DNA of 64,000 bases from Margaritifera margaritifera (lineage: Eukaryota; Mollusca; Bivalvia; Unionida; Margaritiferidae): contig JAQPZY010001675.1 in NCBI GenBank assembly GCA_029931535.1, forward strand, positions 7,930,001 to 7,994,000, in the 5' to 3' direction. Made by a program: the position numbers and the translations under genes. Each line of letters starts with the position of its first letter. The stretch's first letter is position 1. The notes under the pieces are model-generated. The model was not told the origin of the DNA. It made no database searches and saw nothing but the letters and a program-made list of their open reading frames with translations. This document shows, piece after piece, positions 60,041 through 64,000 of the stretch.

Positions 60041-60937
60041 AATATAACGAACTGTATCAGGGGTAGAAACATACATTGCCTGGGAGCCCGGTACAACTAA
60101 AAATTAATGCTGGGCAACCTTTTTACCAACATGAAAGCCCGGTCAGGCAACCAGAAAATATTTATTAAAAATTATAATTTTCAAAATTATAACAGAATTT
60201 TATATATTTTCCAATGACAAATATTTGATCCTTATATTGTCCCTCTGCATACCTACAGCAGGGTGCTGGAATTATCTCATTATTCCGTATTTGAGTGTTG
60301 GGTAACTGACATTTATAAGAGACCACACTACTCCACATGTATCAGCTACTCATTATCTGATTAAGTAATGACAATCCATACTAGTAGCCCTCAGGGTGAA
60401 ATCTTAAAGAAACAAGACATGCAATTGTTTCTCTTTTGTCAACACAGTAACATATGGTAGCAGTTTCTTTCATCTTTGTCTTGACACACTGAATGCCTAT
60501 GATCTAGTATTGTGCTTTCTCATTGGTCTGTTGAAGACATGGACACTCACTGCAGATCATGAAACAGTTGCTTCTGTTAGATAACTTTAGCTAAAGGAAA
60601 ATGGCAAGTTTAAACAATTAAACCAATCACAATTGTTGTTTTATACTATATTGCCTTGTGGGGTAACGGCCAAAACAAAAATCCTATGTGGAAAGCTCAC
60701 AGTTTAGGACATCAGATTAATGATAGCATGAACCATAATAATGTACACTCTTATAAACATAAAATATGGACAAGTTTCTGGTCAGGAAAGGTCAATTGCT
60801 AGAAAGCTGACAGGCAAGAAGATGCCATGAAAAAAAGGAAATTCTCTTATTATCTTTCATTTGCTGATCTCAAATAGATTAAATATGCATGTAAACTTGT
60901 GCAACACTTTCCATTAGCAGGACTGATGGCAAGTTAC

Positions 60938-61225
60938 AAGTATATATGACAAAAGTTGTTGACAAATTTATCGAGCAAACCATGGAGTTTCAAAATGTGT
61001 CTACCCTGAGTGAAGAGCTATATCTGCTGTCATATAATGTGCAGACTTATCTGGGTGTTCACTGTCACTGTGATCTTGAAACTAATAACAGAATGAACAG
61101 CATTAACCTGGATTTGCTGTCATATAATGTGCTGACTAATTGAGGTCTGTTCCAATTGATTAAAATTAGTAGCAGAATCAACAGCATATACTCTGATCAA
61201 CTTTCATATTATCTGACTGACCACA
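60938..61225. mobile_element. Decayed relative of the nested-palindrome MITE
   Basis: GCTGTCATATAATGTGCAGA, GCTGTCATATAATGTGCTGA and ACAGCAT(A/T)(A/C)(C/A)C repeat three times with about 80-110 bp spacing. This resembles the inner lobes of the family. The ends are not recognisable, and short ORFs here are unlikely to be genes. Confidence 0.35.
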
Positions 61226-61571
61226 CAGATTTTGCAAAATATCTGTGCTGTTTTCAACACTTAAGAAAGCCATTCTGTATTTCCAGAAAATTAACAAGGA
61301 ACTCTGTAAAAAAAATAGCACTGAAAACCTATGCTGGTGTTAGCAATCATCAAAATTGTCAATGGTAATCAGAATTCTCAGATAACAATCTATTTCAATA
61401 AAAATAACATATTTAGCAATTGAAATTTTGCTGGCTCATGCTGTCATCTGCAGATTCCTGTCTTGATGACACTGACATATGCAAGTGCAAGGTATTTTAA
61501 AGACTGTATAAATGATGCAAGGGGCAAAGGTTCTTAACAATGGAATATATATCCAGATATGCAGTATTGAG

Positions 61572-61690
61572 TTTGGTTTGGTGTTGTGCAGTGCAGCAAC
61601 ACAAGTAGGTTATTTAGTGCCAAGGCAACTCTGTAAAGTGCCTTGCCCAATGCATACCACAGTAGCCAACCCGGGCTGATCCAAAGCAAG
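61572..61690 (-). mobile_element. 5'-truncated SINE
   Basis: On the minus strand the sequence reads GGATCAGCCCGGGTTGGCTA, GTGCCTTGGCACTAAATAACC and ends AACACCAAACCAAA. This is the 3' half of the SINE family at 7.4 and 24.0 kb. The tRNA-related part is missing. Confidence 0.75.
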
Positions 61691-62503
61691 AAATAAAACT
61701 TGTACTTCAAAAGACACATTTAAGATAAATGGGGAATTATGATTGGAAAAAAGCTCTTTTACATTCTATTTGCTGCACAAAAGATCTATTATAAAATTTA
61801 AATACGATTAAAGACAAAACAGGAAGGCTTCAAAATTTATTAACAGATTTTAATATTACATCAATAACATGATATCAGGTCCAGCAAGCTTTATGGCACA
61901 TTTTTCAAAAATTTGCTCTTTGAAGCACAGATCAATTTTAATCCATTTTATGGTGATCTGAATTCCTCTCAAGTTCCCCCACCCTGCAATGGTTAAGGAC
62001 ATAAACCCTTACTGTTTATGGTACATGTAGGAAATTAGATTACTGGAAATCATTTTATGAAGAAAATTCCAATTTTTTTTTTTAATCAAAGGGATTGTGT
62101 TATTCAAAATAAGTACCTATTCTTTTAAATCTGACCTTTGCCTACAAATGGACATGAAAATAGGTATCCACTACAAAGTAACATGTTCCAGTACGTTTTG
62201 AATCACTAATCTCCTTCCATGCTTTTGGCACATCAAAATCTGAGGACTCAAACCAACATTCCACATCTCTTTCTTAAATAAATAGAGTTGTATTGGATTA
62301 TGAAAGAACATTTTTAATACACAAATGAATGGCAGGGTGGATCACAAGATGCAAATACTTGTCAAACTATTCATCAGGTGATTCGATGTCATTGACGAGT
62401 CGATAAATCACAATACTTTCTATGGCAATTGAGTATATTGATACAAACGCAAAATATCAACACAAGTCTGGAGTAGAATGAAACATGAACTAAATGATGT
62501 TAC

Positions 62504-62566
62504 CTGTCCGAACATTTTCTGGTCATCTTTGCTTAAACCATGTACGACACTATCTTCATATGCATA
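62504..62566 (-). CDS. FHOD: FHOD-type formin, internal exon 1 of the window
   Basis: This 63-bp exon encodes 21 residues containing YEDSVVHG and DDQKMFGQ. The minus strand shows an AG acceptor (GGATATAG) before it and a GTAACA donor after the final CAG codon. It is phase 0 at both ends and joins in frame to the exon at 59512-59636, whose first residues (LEDCAL) are conserved in FHOD formins. FHOD proteins nucleate or bundle actin filaments; this part would lie in the N-terminal GTPase-binding region just before the FH3 repeats. The aromatic-ED pattern fits what I recall of that region, but conservation is weak, so the assignment leans on the next exon. The acceptor pyrimidine tract is poor, and an AG a few codons further in is an alternative boundary. 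Confidence 0.55.
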
Positions 62567-64000
62567 CTATATCCACTTAAACAACTGCTATACACAAGTT
62601 CTTTTTAAATTCTAAATTATAATGAATTTTAGTCATAGGACAGCAGTTTATAATTCAATAGAGGTTTGAAAATATTTTTCAAAATGCCATATGTACATTT
62701 TGATTTGTTAGGGTATGTAGTTTTCCTCCGCTTGTTAAGGATGCACTTGTATTTTTTACAGTTTATTTGTGCACAAGATACTGTACTGTTATGAAAAATA
62801 TTGTCAAAGTCAATTATCATGATTGCTCTATCAATATCCTCCGTACTGACTGGATCAGCAAAGTTGATGTTTATAAGCATCTGAAGTGTGTCCTGCTTTA
62901 GACAATTTCTCCTGGCTTTATACTTTTGATACTGTTTATGAGTCTGAACCTCTGCTTTAAAGGGGCTCAAAACTAACATGATTTCCAACAATTTCACAAT
63001 TTCTGCATGTTCAAGTATGGAATTCTAAATAATTGTGGCATACACTTCTGCTCTTCGGATCTCTGTTGACATGTCTTTAGCTTTGCCTTCAGGTTGATGT
63101 ACTGTCTTTATACATCATGATCTGCTGGGAAGAATGTTAATGACCTGAAGCAGTTTTGTTTTCTGATGCTGTATAAATCTACACATGATGCTCGATAGAT
63201 GTTGAAAACAAATGAAATCAAATTGCCTTGGCTTTTTTTTTTAACCAGTAAAAACAAGATTCCTAATCAGGTCCTGTCATAGTACAGCATGTCAGTGGAT
63301 GGTCACAATCACAGAAAACACCCAACCTGTATATCAATAGATTCTGCTGCTACCAACTCTTTGAACTAAATGGATTAAAATATAATGTAAAACACTGTCT
63401 TGGATGCTTTTATAAATCACTAATCCCCTAGCTTAGATTAACTGTTACAGAACTGCATAGGCAGGGTTCTCCATAGAATTTTGAAAGTTCCAGTCCAGGA
63501 CTCCTTCCTTGGAAAAAGTTGTAGTCCCAGTCCTAAACTAGGAGTTCCAACAACGATACTTTTTTTTCTATATGCAATAATTCAGAAAATTATGCATGTA
63601 TTATTGTGTCACCAATATATGTCATCAGATTGCTTATGCTCAATTAGTGTGAAATATTTAGAATTATAATAAATGAAAGAAAAATTATGGCAGTTGATAA
63701 CCATATTAATTGTGATCTTACAACTGTGTTCTTTGGGTTACATTTTAATGAAAAGATTAATTACATGCATGTGTGATTTGACACATCTCTTTGATAAACA
63801 TTACTCTGCACAGTTTGAATCCATCATATTATAAATCCTTAAGTGATGTTTGGAATACTTGCATTTTATCGTATACCATATTTAGAAAAATAGGACCAAG
63901 ATTTTGGGACTTATTTTGTTGGAGGAGGAATATGAACTTCCATGTTAATTGTCATAAATTGTCATAAAGTAAGCACTTTTTCAGTGTCATGTACAGATAT
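62567..64000 (-). other. Intron upstream of first visible FHOD exon
   Basis: Minus-strand intron 5' of the exon at 62504-62566, running off the window. It holds a LINE relic at 62630-63110. From about 63450 a run beginning CAGGGTTCTCCATAG resembles the end of a hAT-type repeat, but no partner end is visible. I see nothing else in the last 900 bases. Confidence 0.5.
62630..63110 (-). pseudogene. Possible LINE relic in FHOD intron
   Basis: The minus-strand translation contains MSTEIRRAEVYATI, then after a stop VQTHKQYQKYKARRN, NINFADPVSTEDIDRAI and DNIFHNSTVSCAQI. A pattern like F..P.S.EDID.A...L..IFHN appears between the endonuclease and RT domains of some non-LTR elements. The similarity is weak and no catalytic motif is present. 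Confidence 0.35.

Larger units (their letters stand above)
59637..62503 (-). other. FHOD intron, about 2.9 kb
   Basis: Bounded by the GTAACA donor of the exon at 62504 and the TTCCCAG acceptor of the exon at 59636. It contains a truncated palindromic MITE (59939-60040), a decayed possible relative (60938-61225) and a 5'-truncated SINE (61572-61690). The stretches 60130-60930 and 61700-62500 show nothing recognisable. Confidence 0.7.

Overview
This looks like AT-rich animal intron sequence, most likely from a marine bivalve mollusc. The organism call is an inference. It rests on dispersed repeats built around GACCTTTGACC or GACCTTGACC, tRNA-derived SINEs with an ACCAAACC tail, and dense MITE clutter, with no bacterial-style gene packing, operons or RNA genes.

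Host gene. Three short exons on the minus strand (62504-62566, 59512-59636, 34335-34393) have consensus splice sites and matching phases (0, then 2, then 1). Together they read as the N-terminal region of an FHOD-type formin. The introns between them are about 2.9 kb and 25.1 kb. The next FHOD exon is not recognisable, so positions 1-34334 are probably a still longer intron. Three other exon-like segments (3164-3235, 10152-10293, 26734-26798) could not be assigned.

Layout from low to high coordinates. 1-8.2 kb: a LINE relic, a SINE split by a 1.5-kb hAT-like foldback palindrome, PIF/Harbinger-type MITEs and two tandem arrays. 11-17.4 kb: LINE relics, an unidentified broken ORF, and a GC-richer island with a gag-like zinc-knuckle remnant. 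18.6-25 kb: a minus-strand CR1-like LINE interrupted by a 3.9-kb plus-strand LINE, a SINE and a small hAT MITE. 28.1-34.1 kb: a minisatellite of 55-bp units holding two almost identical 1022-bp pogo/Tigger-like elements at the same place in the unit. 34.8-46.5 kb: dispersed repeats, MITEs and an (AT)n tract. 47.4-51.2 kb: a shrunken, broken Polinton/Maverick-like element with terminal inverted repeats and capsid-like and membrane-protein remnants, itself hit by a hAT MITE. 52-61.3 kb: more MITEs, including a recurring palindrome-within-palindrome family, dispersed repeats and a 260-bp tetranucleotide array. 62.6-63.1 kb: a further LINE relic.

No complete protein-coding mobile element was found. 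The strongest observations are the ordered nested insertions, the transposon trapped in and duplicated with the satellite, the Polinton remnant and the host formin exons.
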